The notes beneath the pieces are model-generated. The model saw only the letters and a list, made by a program, of their open reading frames with translations. It had not been told where the DNA came from and did not search any database. DNA of 54,645 nucleotides from an uncultured Eubacteriales bacterium (GTDB lineage: Bacteria > Bacillota > Clostridia > Christensenellales > Borkfalkiaceae): assembly GCA_949747905.1 (NCBI GenBank), contig CATKEF010000046.1, positions 1 to 54,645 of the forward strand, read 5' to 3'. This document shows, in pieces, positions 15,134-24,466 of the stretch (its first letter is position 1; each line of letters begins with the position of its first letter). The position numbers and the translations under genes were made by a program.

Positions 15134-15693
15134 TTATTCTCTCCTTTGAAATTTTGCATAAAACCTCGGTATGCGTCCGATACCATAAGGCTTACCGTTT
15201 CCCAATCCAAATCGATATAATCGGTGGCAAACATACTCGCTATTCCGTGAACGAATATCCACATCTGCAAATGCAATCTGCTGGCTTCGTCGCGATACAG
15301 TCCGTAATTTTTCATAATAATAAATACAGACTCTTCAAAACTGTTCTTTTCCATCCCGCTGCGCCGCATACCGTCGTTCATTAAAAGATATTTGAAAAGT
15401 TCTTTTTCTTCTTTTGCAAACCTGATATATCCGATACCGACCGCTTTATACTCAGGATATTTACCGCTTGCAACTTCTCTTTCGATATACCCGTTAAAAA
15501 TTCCGACAACTTCTTTAGCTACCTCATTTTCGAGTTGTTCTATTCCGCTGAACGATAAATATATCGGCTGAGTAGAACATTTGCACTCTTGCGCAAGAGT
15601 GCGCATATTCAGAGCGGTTATGCCGCTCTGACGAACGATTTTTACTGCAGCTTGCAATATTATACTCTTTGTTATGATTTTTTTCGCAGGCAA
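15130..15693 (-). CDS. TetR/AcrR family transcriptional regulator
   Basis: 187 residues. The N-terminal helix-turn-helix domain (about 8-50, with ITALNMRTLAQECKCSTQPIYLSFSG) is followed by a TetR-like ligand-binding and dimerisation domain. The start is a TTG at 15693, supported by GGAG 8 nt upstream; no ATG in frame fits better. Two abutting palindromic operators overlap and follow the -10 element of its promoter, so it very probably represses its own operon (tetR, ABC ATPase, permease, DUF4177 protein) until a ligand binds. Confidence 0.92.
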   Translation of the reverse strand: MPAKKIITKSIILQAAVKIVRQSGITALNMRTLAQECKCSTQPIYLSFSGIEQLENEVAKEVVGIFNGYIEREVASGKYPEYKAVGIGYIRFAKEEKELFKYLLMNDGMRRSGMEKNSFEESVFIIMKNYGLYRDEASRLHLQMWIFVHGIASMFATDYIDLDWETVSLMVSDAYRGFMQNFKGENK

Positions 15694-15707
15694 AACTCAT
15701 CTCCATA

Positions 15708-15739
15708 AATAACATACGTTATTAATAACAATTGTTATT
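15708..15739. promoter_or_regulatory. Two abutting 16-bp TetR operators
   Basis: AATAACATACGTTATT (15708-15723) is followed without a gap by AATAACAATTGTTATT (15724-15739). Both have half-sites AATAAC/GTTATT with a 4-bp centre. The second overlaps the -10 element; the first covers the predicted transcription start. This is a direct repression arrangement. Confidence 0.8.
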
Positions 15740-15765
15740 ATACTTTCTCGTTTTGAATTTGTCAA
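15737..15765 (-). promoter_or_regulatory. Consensus SigA promoter of the TetR operon
   Basis: TTGACA (15760-15765), 17-nt spacer, TATAAT (15737-15742): a perfect consensus match, so expression should be strong when the adjoining operators are free. Confidence 0.85.
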
Positions 15766-15796
15766 GCGAGTTATGAAAATTTATTAATTAATTATA

Positions 15797-15955
15797 GTTT
15801 CCTCGCTTCGCTCGGAATGACTTATTGGGTGGTCGGAACAACATAATTTTCGGGGCTCGAAGTAACTTATTCAGTGCTTGGAATGACTTGTTTTCGACAA
15901 TCGATTCATTTGGCATACAATTATATTGTCTTTCCGAGCGTAGCAAGGTCGCCCG
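15797..15955. repeat. Dispersed CGCTTCGCTCGGAATGAC repeat, locus 2
   Basis: It starts with CCTCGCTTCGCTCGGAATGAC-like sequence at 15801, continues as decayed units (GTCGGAACAACA, GCTCGAAGTAAC, GCTTGGAATGAC) about 20 bp apart, and ends with an inverted copy, GTCTTTCCGAGCGTAGC, near 15929-15945. It lies in the gap between the tetR promoter and the rnpB terminator and contains no open frame worth calling. Confidence 0.75.
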
Positions 15956-15965
15956 CACAAAAAAA

Positions 15966-16000
15966 TAATACCCCTTCTGCGGATTGCGCCGAAGGGGTCG
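15966..16000 (-). terminator. Terminator of rnpB
   Basis: CGACCCCTTCGGCGC and GCAGAAGGGGT pair around a short loop; ATTATTTTTTTG follows on the minus strand. Confidence 0.85.
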
Positions 16001-16004
16001 TAAA

Positions 16005-16362
16005 GATTTGAGATTAATCTGTAAGCCGAGTTCTGTCTTGTACGGTCATCTATCTAATCTTACAGTCGCCTGTAAGCTCAAGCGATATTAACGGCTATCG
16101 TCAGACGGGCAGCCTTTTGCATTTAAGCAAGCCGATAGCCCAATCTTGCATCGGGTGGGGTTTAATTGGCTTCCCTTGTTACCAAGGGAACGGTGAGCTC
16201 TTACCTCGCCATTCCAACCTTACGGCAATTATGCCGCGGTATATTTCTGTTCACTTTCCTTGAAGTCGCCTCCTCCTGTCGTTAGCAGGCACCCGGCCCT
16301 ATGATGCTCGGACTTTCCTCACGTCGCTTTCGCGACCCGCGACCGCACGATTAACTCAAATC
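16005..16362 (-). ncRNA. rnpB: RNase P RNA
   Basis: The catalytic RNA that matures the 5' ends of tRNAs. Minus-strand hallmarks are the conserved GAGGAAAGTCCGAGC near the 5' end, GCAGAAATATACCGC-like conserved segments in the middle, and ACAGAACTCGGCTTA near the 3' end. The ends are set by helix P1: GATTTGAGTTAATC (from 16362) pairs with GATTAATCTCAAATC (16019-16005) with one bulged base. The 5' end also falls 7 nt after a -10 element, and a terminator follows the 3' end. Length is about 358 nt, normal for the family. Confidence 0.95.
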
Positions 16363-16368
16363 GAAAAT

Positions 16369-16398
16369 ATTTTAACACGATTTTAACATTTATAGCAA
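16369..16398 (-). promoter_or_regulatory. Predicted promoter of rnpB
   Basis: TTGCTA, 18-nt spacer, TAAAAT (16369-16374); the implied transcription start coincides with the P1-defined 5' end of the RNA near 16362. Confidence 0.6.
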
Positions 16399-16415
16399 CT
16401 ATTTTCGTCATTGCG

Positions 16416-16444
16416 TTGATTTTTTCGGCGATTTATTTTAAAAT
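16416..16444 (+). promoter_or_regulatory. Possible promoter of pyk
   Basis: TTGATT (16416-16421), 17-nt spacer, TAAAAT (16439-16444). It would give a leader of about 15 nt containing only the AAAGGAG site, so this call is tentative. Confidence 0.4.
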
Positions 16445-16465
16445 ATATCGAAAAGGAGTTTAATT

Positions 16466-17884
16466 ATGAAGAAAACCAAAATAATATGCACTCTCGGACC
16501 CGCGAGCGACAGTGAAGAAATAATATCCGATTTAATCGATGCTGGCATGAACGTAGCCAGACTGAATTTTTCCCACGGAACGCACGAAGAACACGCAAAG
16601 AAAATCGCCATGATTAAGAAGGTAAGAGAACGCAAAGGCGTGCCTCTGCCCATTATGCTCGATACGAAAGGACCCGAATTCAGAATCAAAACTTTCAAAA
16701 ACGGGAAAGTCACTTTGAAAGAAGGAGATAAATTTTCATTCACTACGGAAGACGTCATCGGGGACGAGACTCGCGTAGGCGTATCGTTTGCCGGAATATG
16801 CGACCAGCTTGTCAAAGGCGATAAGATACTTCTGAACAACGGATTAATGGTTTTCGAAGTAGAAAAAATCGTAAAACCCGACGTCATATGTAAAACAATA
16901 GTCGGCGGAGAACTTTCAAACAGAAAAAGCATGTTTTTCCCCGACAAAGAACTCGATATGGTCTATCTGTCCGAACAGGATAAAGACGACCTCAGATTCG
17001 GCGTGGAGCAAGGCATTGATTTTGTAGCGTGTTCCTTCGTTTCGAAAGCACAAAATTTAATCGATATCAGAAACTGGCTTATAGAATGCGGCTCGCCCGC
17101 GGGAGAAATAGAACTCATTGCAAAAATCGAAAACCGTACCGGGGTAAACAATCTGCAATCGATATTGGATGCAAGCGACGGAATAATGGTTGCGCGCGGC
17201 GATTTGGGCGTGGAAGTACCTTTCGAGGAACTTCCGAGCATACAGAAAACAATCATAAACGCTTGCAGAATATGCGGCAAACGCAGCATAACCGCAACAG
17301 AAATGCTCGAATCGATGATAAAGCAACCCCGCCCCACCCGTGCGGAAATTTCCGACGTTGCAAACGCCGTCTACGACGGCTCGTCGGCGATAATGCTGTC
17401 GGGAGAAACCGCAGCCGGCAAATATCCGGTCGAAGCCGTAAAAGCAATGTCTAAAATAGCTTGTCAGGCAGAGGTAAACACCGAATACATAGCCCATATA
17501 GATGAAGCGGAATATCATATAGCAAATCTTTCGGAAGCGTTATCGCATTCGGCATGCACGTTGGCGCACGACATAGGAGCAAAAGTTATTGTCACCTGCA
17601 CAAGAACGGGCAGCACCGCAAGAACGGTTTCGCGTTTCCGTCCTCTGATAGATATTATAGGTATGACAACAGACGAAAGAGCATACAGAAAACTTGCGCT
17701 CAGTTGGGGCGTTACCCCCGTAATGAGCGAAGAATTTTATTCCGTAGACGTCCTCTTTCACTATGCTAAACGCGCGGCGATTGCGACAGGGCTCGTTAAT
17801 AAGGGAGACAAAATAGTACTTACCGGCGGAACGCCCAACGGTAAAAGCGGAAATTCCAATTTAATCAATGTAGAAACGGTTTAA
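16466..17884 (+). CDS. pyk: Pyruvate kinase
   Basis: 472 residues. Converts phosphoenolpyruvate and ADP to pyruvate and ATP, the last step of glycolysis. The A domain starts KKTKIICTLGPAS, with ARLNFSHG and MLDTKGPEFRI; the catalytic lysine region is ELIAKIEN; the active-site signature is GIMVARGDLGVE, followed by ITATEMLESMI and RPTRAEISDVANAVYDG. The C-terminal effector domain ends near NLINVETV, so the extra PEP-utiliser domain found in Bacillus enzymes is absent. AAAGGAG precedes the ATG. It is a single plus-strand gene. Confidence 0.97.
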   Translation: MKKTKIICTLGPASDSEEIISDLIDAGMNVARLNFSHGTHEEHAKKIAMIKKVRERKGVPLPIMLDTKGPEFRIKTFKNGKVTLKEGDKFSFTTEDVIGDETRVGVSFAGICDQLVKGDKILLNNGLMVFEVEKIVKPDVICKTIVGGELSNRKSMFFPDKELDMVYLSEQDKDDLRFGVEQGIDFVACSFVSKAQNLIDIRNWLIECGSPAGEIELIAKIENRTGVNNLQSILDASDGIMVARGDLGVEVPFEELPSIQKTIINACRICGKRSITATEMLESMIKQPRPTRAEISDVANAVYDGSSAIMLSGETAAGKYPVEAVKAMSKIACQAEVNTEYIAHIDEAEYHIANLSEALSHSACTLAHDIGAKVIVTCTRTGSTARTVSRFRPLIDIIGMTTDERAYRKLALSWGVTPVMSEEFYSVDVLFHYAKRAAIATGLVNKGDKIVLTGGTPNGKSGNSNLINVETV

Positions 17885-17929
17885 AATTTAATAGACTCGG
17901 CGTTGTATCATGTTATTATATTCCTGATT

Positions 17930-18080
17930 AGGTTGTAATGACATATTATGTCAACCTGAGCAAATTTTTGTTACTCTGAGCGTCAGCAAAGGGTCCCTCG
18001 CTTCGCTCGGGTTGACAAAAACGGCTCGGGTTGACAAAAACACTCGGAACAACATAGGCGACTCAGGATGACAAAAAGTG
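17930..18080. repeat. Dispersed repeat, locus 3, with inverted and tandem units
   Basis: GTCAACCTGAGC (from 17950) is inverted relative to GCTCGGGTTGAC (from 18006). The CGCTTCGCTC lead is at 18000, followed by tandem units GCTCGGGTTGACAAAAAC and decayed copies (ACTCGGAACAACA, ACTCAGGATGACAAAAAG). AGGTTG-TAAT-GACAT / ATGTCAACCT at 17930-17957 forms a bulged hairpin. The same family occurs at 9-80 and 15797-15955. Confidence 0.7.
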
Positions 18081-18163
18081 TTTGAAATAAAATAAAGCGC
18101 GCCGTTTGCCATTGTTCCCGAAATAAGACAATGCCGTAGTACAAACTATTCTTAAACTTTAAT

Positions 18164-18197
18164 TAACTCTACCGCTTTCAGGGAGAGTTTTTTTGAT
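18164..18197 (+). terminator. Terminator of pyk
   Basis: AACTCT and AGAGTT pair around CCGCTTTCAGG with TTTTTT following on the plus strand, about 280 nt beyond the pyk stop and beyond the repeat. Confidence 0.55.
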
Positions 18198-18199
18198 AA

Positions 18200-18231
18200 A
18201 AAGAACGCGGCGCAATTTTTGCGCCGCGTTC
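18200..18231 (-). terminator. Terminator of the FAD oxidoreductase operon
   Basis: GAACGCGGCGCAA (18203-18215) pairs perfectly with TTGCGCCGCGTTC (18219-18231); on the minus strand TTTTTATC follows. 85 nt beyond the stop of the 18316-19848 gene. Confidence 0.85.
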
Positions 18232-18315
18232 TCAGAGAGAATATGAAAAAAAGTTGTGTGTAAGTAGTTTAACTACTACGATTATAACCTTTGAATGTGA
18301 ATATTATATGATAAT

Positions 18316-19848
18316 TCAATGATTTTTGAATTTTTCGAAAATAATTTCCGCAACAGACAACCCGTCCGCCGCCGAGCTTGTTATACCTCCCGAATATCCG
18401 CTGCCTTCTCCGCACGGATACAAACCCTTGATGCTTACGCTTTGTTTATCTGCTCCTCGCAATATTCTGACGGGCGACGAAAACCGCGTTTCCACGCCTG
18501 TAAGCACCGCTTCGGGACTCGCAAAACCTTTCAGACGACCGTCCATATCGGGAATGGCAGCTTTTAACGCCTCTGTAACGATTTTCGGCAATACTTCGCC
18601 GAGAGGAACAAACGCCGTACCGGCTGCATAAGTCGGTTTTATTTCCACGAATCCCGACGATACCCTGTCTTTTATAAAATCCCCGTAAAGCTGTACGGGC
18701 GCTTTGAAATGTCCGCCTGCCGCGACGTACGCTTTTCGTTCGATTTCACGCTGAAAATTCATTCCGTCAAACAAGCCCTCTCCGAAATCGGACTTTTTTA
18801 ACTGAACCATGAGCGCAGAATTAGAATTTTCTCCCTTTCTCGCATAGAGACTCATTCCGTTTGTCACGACGCCGCCATGTTCGCTCGCAGAAGGAATAAC
18901 AACTCCGCCCGGACACATACAGAAAGTAAAGACCGTGCGTTCGTGTGCTCTTGATATCAGTTTATAATCGGCGGCGGGCAGCATTTTAAAATTGCTACCG
19001 TATTGCGCGCGACCGATACTCTCTGCAAGGTGTTCTATCCTCACACCGACGGCAAACTCGCGCGACTCCATAGCGACGCCGCTCCTGTTAAGCATATCAA
19101 ACGTATCGCGTGCCGAATGCCCGAGAGCAACCACCACGCAATCGGCTTCTTTTCCGTATTCCGCACCCGTGCGGATATCTTTCAAGATGACGCCGGTTAT
19201 CTCGCCGTTTCTTTTACCGATTCCGCAAAAAAGGGTATTGAAAAATATTTCCCCGCCGTTATCCAATATAAAGCACCGCATTCTGCGGAGAATTCCATAT
19301 AAATTGTCGCTGCCTATATGTGGCTTATTCAGATATAATATTTCCTCGGGCGCGCCGAAGCGATGAAAAATTTTAAGAACGTCTTTATTCAGTCCGTCGT
19401 GCGTCTGCGTGTTCAGTTTCCCGTCCGAAAATGTGCCCGCACCGCCTTCTCCGAACTGAACGTTCGAGTTTTCGTTCAGCAACTTTTCCGAAAAAAATTT
19501 CTCTATCGTTCTTCTGCGTTCTTCAACCGGTTCGCCGCGCTCGATAACAACAGGTCTGAAACCGTGTTCAATCAATCGTACGGCACAAAAAAGACCTGCG
19601 GGACCGCTGCCGACCACTATTACTTTCGGCGGGTTTTCTATTTTTTCGTACTTTTGTTCCGCTTCCTTTTCCGAGGAAAAAGCGACGGAATATACCCATT
19701 TTATATTGTTTTTATCTCTGGCGTCGAGCGATTTTTTCAGGATTCTGAAATATCCCGGGGTCTTACCGAGTTTTTTACGGACGATTTTTAGCAACTTATC
19801 TTCGCCGTCGCCTATGCCGAGTTTTATGTTATCAAATCTTTTAATCAT
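18316..19848 (-). CDS. FAD-dependent dehydrogenase (COG2509-like)
   Basis: 510 residues. A small N-terminal domain (1-70) precedes a dinucleotide-binding fold with GSGPAGLFCAVRLIEHG (about 79-95) and the downstream E in VVIERG. Later FAD motifs include ALGHSARDTFDML and the C-terminal GEGSGYSGGITSSAADG. This matches a widespread family of uncharacterised flavin dehydrogenases; the substrate is unknown. Its start overlaps the stop of the upstream BaiN-like oxidoreductase by 4 nt, so the two flavoproteins are made together. Confidence 0.88.
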   Translation of the reverse strand: MIKRFDNIKLGIGDGEDKLLKIVRKKLGKTPGYFRILKKSLDARDKNNIKWVYSVAFSSEKEAEQKYEKIENPPKVIVVGSGPAGLFCAVRLIEHGFRPVVIERGEPVEERRRTIEKFFSEKLLNENSNVQFGEGGAGTFSDGKLNTQTHDGLNKDVLKIFHRFGAPEEILYLNKPHIGSDNLYGILRRMRCFILDNGGEIFFNTLFCGIGKRNGEITGVILKDIRTGAEYGKEADCVVVALGHSARDTFDMLNRSGVAMESREFAVGVRIEHLAESIGRAQYGSNFKMLPAADYKLISRAHERTVFTFCMCPGGVVIPSASEHGGVVTNGMSLYARKGENSNSALMVQLKKSDFGEGLFDGMNFQREIERKAYVAAGGHFKAPVQLYGDFIKDRVSSGFVEIKPTYAAGTAFVPLGEVLPKIVTEALKAAIPDMDGRLKGFASPEAVLTGVETRFSSPVRILRGADKQSVSIKGLYPCGEGSGYSGGITSSAADGLSVAEIIFEKFKNH

Positions 19849-21020
19849 ACGCGTTTCAAAATCGCATCCGCAACGCGCTTACCGCCTGTAAAAGCCCATT
19901 GAAGATTGTAACCTCCGCAATCGCCGTCTATATCGAGTACTTCGCCCGCAAAGAACAGATTTTTTACAAAACGGCTTTCGAGCTCGTCGGTAATTCCCGA
20001 CATTTCAATACCGCCTTTCGTAACCTGCGCATAATCGAAACCCAAAGTTCCCGTAACTTTCAGTCTGAAATCTTTGAGCATACCTGCGATTTCGGACGGT
20101 TTGTCCGAGTTTGCGCGCCTTATAACCGCTCTGCCGAGCTGATTGTGCAATAAGCCCGATAAAACCTCGTCTCTTTTCCAACCGTATTTTTGCTTTGCGG
20201 AAATACATCTTTCAATTTCCTCTGCGGCAAAATCGGGAAGAAATTCAATCGATAGTTCCGCTCCCGTTTTGCCCGCAATATAGGAAGAAACAGAAAATAC
20301 CGCATTTCCCGAAACTCCGTAATCGGTAAAAATCACATCGCCGCGAACTTTAACCGCCGCCCGTCCTTCGACAAGCGCGGTAACGACACAATCGACTCTT
20401 ATGCCCTTCAGCGACTTTATATGTGAAATATCCGTTCTCAGCTGCACAATGGACGGAAAAAGCGGTGTGGTTTTATGTCCGAATTTCTCTACAATGGCAT
20501 AAGCGGAACCGTCCGTTCCGAACTGTTTCTGCGCCTTTCCTCCCACGCAGAAAACCACGAAGTCGGCAAATAAAACTTTTTTACCGGCGCAAACGGAAAA
20601 TCCCTCTTTTGTTTCGGCTATTTCCGATACCGCCGAGCCCGTCATTATTTCGGCTCCGCCGTAAAAATTCAATGCGTTTATTAAACTGTCGCATAGCGCC
20701 GAAGCCTGTTTGCCCGCAGGATATATTCTGCCCTTTTCATCCGCAGAAAAAAGACAGTCGAAAAGTTTTGCGCCAGCATACGAATCCTTGCATGCGATAT
20801 CTTCGGCAAGTTTTAAATTACCGCCGTGATAATGGCTTATGTCCATTTCCGTATTGGAAATATTACCCTGCCCGTTACCTGTCGCGGCAAGTTTTTTTCC
20901 GAGCCTGTCGCAGGCTTCCGCAATACATATTTTTAAATTTTTATTTCCGCGGAGCAGCGAAACCGCGCAGGCAAGTCCCGCCGCGCCGCCGCCTATTACG
21001 GCTACGTCGAATTTATTCAT
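19845..21020 (-). CDS. BaiN/HI0933-type NAD(P)/FAD-dependent oxidoreductase
   Basis: 391 residues from ATG 21020. The N-terminal FAD fold is FDVAVIGGGAAGLACAVSLLRG; the HI0933-family features GKKLAATGNGQGNISN, TKGGIEMSGI and GEVLDIDGDCGGYNLQWAFTGG are all present. Members reduce unsaturated substrates (for example BaiN in bile-acid reduction), but the substrate here is unknown. Start choice: ATG 21020 begins the domain, and the upstream in-frame TTG at 21038 would overlap the promoter. There is no Shine-Dalgarno sequence; TACAAT ends 8 nt before the ATG, so the mRNA is probably leaderless. Confidence 0.9.
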   Translation of the reverse strand: MNKFDVAVIGGGAAGLACAVSLLRGNKNLKICIAEACDRLGKKLAATGNGQGNISNTEMDISHYHGGNLKLAEDIACKDSYAGAKLFDCLFSADEKGRIYPAGKQASALCDSLINALNFYGGAEIMTGSAVSEIAETKEGFSVCAGKKVLFADFVVFCVGGKAQKQFGTDGSAYAIVEKFGHKTTPLFPSIVQLRTDISHIKSLKGIRVDCVVTALVEGRAAVKVRGDVIFTDYGVSGNAVFSVSSYIAGKTGAELSIEFLPDFAAEEIERCISAKQKYGWKRDEVLSGLLHNQLGRAVIRRANSDKPSEIAGMLKDFRLKVTGTLGFDYAQVTKGGIEMSGITDELESRFVKNLFFAGEVLDIDGDCGGYNLQWAFTGGKRVADAILKRV

Positions 21021-21028
21021 CGGAATAA

Positions 21029-21057
21029 ATTGTAACAAATAGCCGTCAAAGTGTCAA
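21029..21057 (-). promoter_or_regulatory. Promoter of the FAD oxidoreductase operon (leaderless candidate)
   Basis: TTGACA (21052-21057), 17-nt spacer, TACAAT (21029-21034). Predicted transcription start near 21022, against ATG 21020. The -35 box overlaps the stop codon of the upstream ferritin-like gene. Confidence 0.65.
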
Positions 21058-21563
21058 TAGTTAAATCCGCACAAAATGCTTTCCAGCTTTTCCAGATGCA
21101 ATAATTCATCTTTAAGTATTCTGGAAATTATAGCCGATACCTGTTCGTTTTTAAGGCATTTCAACATTTTTTTATAGCCTGCAATCGCCCGACGTTCACC
21201 GATAACGTCGTCTTCCAGCATATTTTTAAGCGTTCTGGAATAAGCTACATATTTTGTTGAATAATAGTTGAAACTACACGGCGGAAACTGAGTATAAACC
21301 GGCGCAGCGCCGAGAGCATAAATTGTCTTTCCGAGAAGTTCGAGATGATGCATTTCCGCTATTGCTATGCTCATTATCTCGTCTGCAATATCGGAATGAC
21401 CGTTTTTATCAAATAAAACCGAGTGATAGACATACTGTAATATTGCATTGAGTTCGCTTTCCGCCGATGCATACGCAGGAGAAATAATTCTCAGACTGAA
21501 TGCATCGTGACAAATTCCGTCCGTAGTGGGATAAGATTCATCAACAATTAAAGGTTTAGGCAT
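21054..21563 (-). CDS. Ferritin-like di-metal protein
   Basis: 169 residues predicted to form a four-helix bundle. Metal-ligand pattern in order: E in ASAESELNA, E..H in AEMHHLE, E in LEDDVIGERRAI and E..H in KDELLHLEKLE, as in bacterioferritin-like and manganese-catalase-like proteins. Likely roles are peroxide or iron handling; which metal is bound cannot be read. The gene lacks a clear Shine-Dalgarno sequence. It lies between the uvrA terminator and the flavin oxidoreductase operon, which suggests a redox-stress neighbourhood. Confidence 0.75.
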   Translation of the reverse strand: MPKPLIVDESYPTTDGICHDAFSLRIISPAYASAESELNAILQYVYHSVLFDKNGHSDIADEIMSIAIAEMHHLELLGKTIYALGAAPVYTQFPPCSFNYYSTKYVAYSRTLKNMLEDDVIGERRAIAGYKKMLKCLKNEQVSAIISRILKDELLHLEKLESILCGFNY

Positions 21564-21610
21564 ACTATCAAAGTATGAAAACGAATGAAATTTAGTGAAC
21601 GTTCATAAAA

Positions 21611-21641
21611 CTGAAAAGGCGGCAAACTGCCGCCTTTTCAG
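21611..21641 (-). terminator. Terminator of uvrBA
   Basis: CTGAAAAGGCGGCA pairs perfectly with TGCCGCCTTTTCAG around a 3-nt loop; TTTTATG follows on the minus strand. Confidence 0.85.
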
Positions 21642-21649
21642 ATACATTT

Positions 21650-24466
21650 TCAGTTTAAAATCTTTTTTAAGAATTGCCCGGTATAGCTATCGGCATTTTC
21701 CGCAACCTGCTCGGGCGACCCGACGGAAACAATATTTCCGCCCTTATCTCCGCCTTCCGGTCCCAAATCGATAAGCCAATCCGCGCTTTTTATCACGTCC
21801 AGATTATGCTCAATGACAAGAACGGTATTTCCGCCGCTTCTCAGCCGCGTAATTATATTGACGAGTTTTTCCACGTCGTAACTATGAAGCCCGGTCGTCG
21901 GCTCGTCCAAAATATAGAAAGTTTTTCCCGTGCTGCGTTTTGAAAGCTCCGTGGCAAGTTTGACCCTCTGAGCCTCGCCGCCGGAAAGAGTTGTCGCGCT
22001 CTGTCCGAGTTTTATATATCCCAGACCTACGTCGCACAACGTATGCAATTTATTGTAAATTGCGGTTACGGGTTTGAAGAATTCCGTTGCTTCTTCCACG
22101 GTCATCTCCAGAACGTCGGAAATGCTTTTGCCTTTATATTTCACTTCGAGCGTCTCGCGGTTATAGCGCTTGCCTCCGCAAACCTCGCAGGGCACGAATA
22201 TGTCGGGAAGAAAATGCATTTCTATCTGTATAATTCCGTCACCCTGACAATGTTCGCATCTTCCGCCCGCCACATTGAAGGAAAATCTTCCGCTCTTATA
22301 TCCTCTCTCCTTTGCGTCCATCGTTGCGGCAAACAAGTCGCGAATCATGGTAAACACTCCGGTATAGGTCGCGGGGTTACTCCTTGGCGTTCTGCCTATC
22401 GGCTGTTGGTCTATGGCGATTACTTTATCGAAATATTCCAGACCTTCGAACTTTTTCGCGTTACCGAGAAGCTGACGCGCGCCATTCAGATTGTTTGCAA
22501 GATACGGATAAATAATTTCGTTTACAAGGCTCGACTTGCCGCTACCCGAGACACCCGTAACGGCAGTAATAAGTCCCGCGGGAATTGCAACTTCGATATT
22601 TTTAAGATTATTTTGTGTGCAACCGCCGACTTTCAGCCATCTGCCGTCGGGAACGCTCCTCACTTCCGGGATTCCGATTTTTCTCCTTCCCGAAAGATAA
22701 TCGCCTGTAATGGAACGCGGTTCGTTTACTATGTCGTCTAAACTTCCGCAAGCGACGACCTCTCCTCCGTGAACACCCGCTTTGGGACCGATATCGACGA
22801 TATAATCCGCCGCACGCATAGTATCCTCGTCGTGTTCGACGACGATAAGCGTATTGCCCAAATCTCTCAACCCCAGAAGCGAATTCAGAAGTTTCATATT
22901 ATCGCGTTGGTGAAGACCGATACTCGGTTCGTCGAGAATATACAAAACTCCCGTAAGGGCGCTGCCTATCTGGGTTGCAAGACGTATACGCTGACTCTCT
23001 CCGCCTGAAAGAGTAGCGGCGCTGCGCGACAGAGTCAAATAGCCGAGTCCGACGTTTTCGAGAAAACTTATGCGGCTATCAATCTCTTTGATTATACTAT
23101 CGGCAATCAAGTGTTCCGTCTTTCCGAAAAAACCGAAGTCGGCAAACGCTTTCAGGTCGTCGACCGACATATCGCACACTTCGGCGATATTCTTTCCTCC
23201 GACGGTCACTGCGAGGGCCTCCTTTTTCAGTCTCTTGCCCTTACAAACGGGACAATCAGAAGTGCGCATATAGCGTTCTATATCCCATTTCACGCTGTCC
23301 GACGACGTCTGATTATATCTCCGTTGAAGATTCACGGCGAAGCCTTCCCACGCCGTCTTATAGCTGCCCGAAAAACGATATGCATTGTAGGACAGTTCTA
23401 TTTTTTCTCCGCCGTTGCCGAACATCAGCATATTGTAGACTTCCTCCGGCAAATCGCATACCGGAGTGTCGAGCGAAAAACCGTATACCTGTGACAAAGA
23501 ATTCAGATACATCTGGGTCATCGAAGAAGATTCTAGGTTCCACCCGCTTATTTTTATCGCGCCTTCGCGCAAAGTTTTGGTTTTATCGGGACAAATCAGG
23601 TCAGGGTCGACCGTCTGCTTGAAGCCGAGACCCGAACATTCGGGGCACGCTCCCCAAGGAGTATTGAAAGAAAACAGACGAGGTTCTATCTCCTCAATAG
23701 ATATTCCGCAATCGGGACAGGCGTATTTCGACGAATACAATTCCTCCTTACCCTCGCAATCTATTACGACAAGTCCGTCGGCAAGACGCAGGGAGCTTTC
23801 GAGACTGTCCGTCAGACGCTTCAAAACCCCGTCCTTTATAACAAGCCTGTCGACTATTACGGAAATATTGTGACGGATATTTTTTTCGAGGTGTATATCT
23901 TCCTGCAAATCGTAAGCGATTCCGTCTATTTTAACTCTGCCGTATCCGCTCTTTTTGTAGCCGGCAAGCTCCTTTACGAACTCGCCTTTTTTCCCGCGCA
24001 CAACGGGCGCTTCGACCATAATCTTACTGCCTTCGGGCATAAGCATTACTCTGTCGGCTATTTCGTCTACGGACTGCCTCCGAATTTCCCTGCCGCATTT
24101 CGGACAGTGCGGAATACCCACTCTCGCATAGAGCAAACGGAAATAATCGTAAATCTCCGTTACCGTTCCGACTGTCGAGCGCGGATTGTGCGAAGTGGTT
24201 TTCTGGTCTATGGAGATGGCGGGCGAAAGCCCGTCGATAAGCTCCACGTCCGGTTTTTCCATTTGCCCCAAAAACTGCCGCGCATACGACGACAGACTCT
24301 CAATATAGCGACGCTGTCCCTCTGCAAATATAGTGTCGAACGCAAGCGTTGATTTACCGCTGCCCGAAAGACCCGTAAATACCGTCAATGTATTTCGGGG
24401 AATATGCACGTCTATGTTTTTTAAATTGTTCTCTTTTGCGCCTTTTACGAATATTTCTTCTTTCAT
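21650..24466 (-). CDS. uvrA: UvrA, excinuclease ABC subunit A
   Basis: 938 residues, full length. Damage-recognising ATPase of nucleotide excision repair, acting as a dimer with UvrB. Two ABC cassettes: Walker [10 protein letters not shown] (about 31-39) and GVSGSGKSS in the second half, with signatures [13 protein letters not shown] and [13 protein letters not shown] and Walker B YILDEPS and YILDEPT. Zinc-binding cysteine pairs are visible at CPDCG...CPECSGLG and CEHCQGDG...CEVCGGKR. The start overlaps the uvrB stop by 4 nt. Confidence 0.98.
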   Translation of the reverse strand: MKEEIFVKGAKENNLKNIDVHIPRNTLTVFTGLSGSGKSTLAFDTIFAEGQRRYIESLSSYARQFLGQMEKPDVELIDGLSPAISIDQKTTSHNPRSTVGTVTEIYDYFRLLYARVGIPHCPKCGREIRRQSVDEIADRVMLMPEGSKIMVEAPVVRGKKGEFVKELAGYKKSGYGRVKIDGIAYDLQEDIHLEKNIRHNISVIVDRLVIKDGVLKRLTDSLESSLRLADGLVVIDCEGKEELYSSKYACPDCGISIEEIEPRLFSFNTPWGACPECSGLGFKQTVDPDLICPDKTKTLREGAIKISGWNLESSSMTQMYLNSLSQVYGFSLDTPVCDLPEEVYNMLMFGNGGEKIELSYNAYRFSGSYKTAWEGFAVNLQRRYNQTSSDSVKWDIERYMRTSDCPVCKGKRLKKEALAVTVGGKNIAEVCDMSVDDLKAFADFGFFGKTEHLIADSIIKEIDSRISFLENVGLGYLTLSRSAATLSGGESQRIRLATQIGSALTGVLYILDEPSIGLHQRDNMKLLNSLLGLRDLGNTLIVVEHDEDTMRAADYIVDIGPKAGVHGGEVVACGSLDDIVNEPRSITGDYLSGRRKIGIPEVRSVPDGRWLKVGGCTQNNLKNIEVAIPAGLITAVTGVSGSGKSSLVNEIIYPYLANNLNGARQLLGNAKKFEGLEYFDKVIAIDQQPIGRTPRSNPATYTGVFTMIRDLFAATMDAKERGYKSGRFSFNVAGGRCEHCQGDGIIQIEMHFLPDIFVPCEVCGGKRYNRETLEVKYKGKSISDVLEMTVEEATEFFKPVTAIYNKLHTLCDVGLGYIKLGQSATTLSGGEAQRVKLATELSKRSTGKTFYILDEPTTGLHSYDVEKLVNIITRLRSGGNTVLVIEHNLDVIKSADWLIDLGPEGGDKGGNIVSVGSPEQVAENADSYTGQFLKKILN

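Noticed and set aside
15797..15955. Insertion sequence at the repeat locus
   Set aside because: No transposase frame, no terminal repeats of IS type and no target-site duplication were visible; it fits a short dispersed repeat.
21596..21605. Palindrome TGAACGTTCA as a LexA/SOS box for uvr genes
   Set aside because: Gram-positive LexA sites need four bases between GAAC and GTTC; here there are none, and it lies downstream of uvrA.
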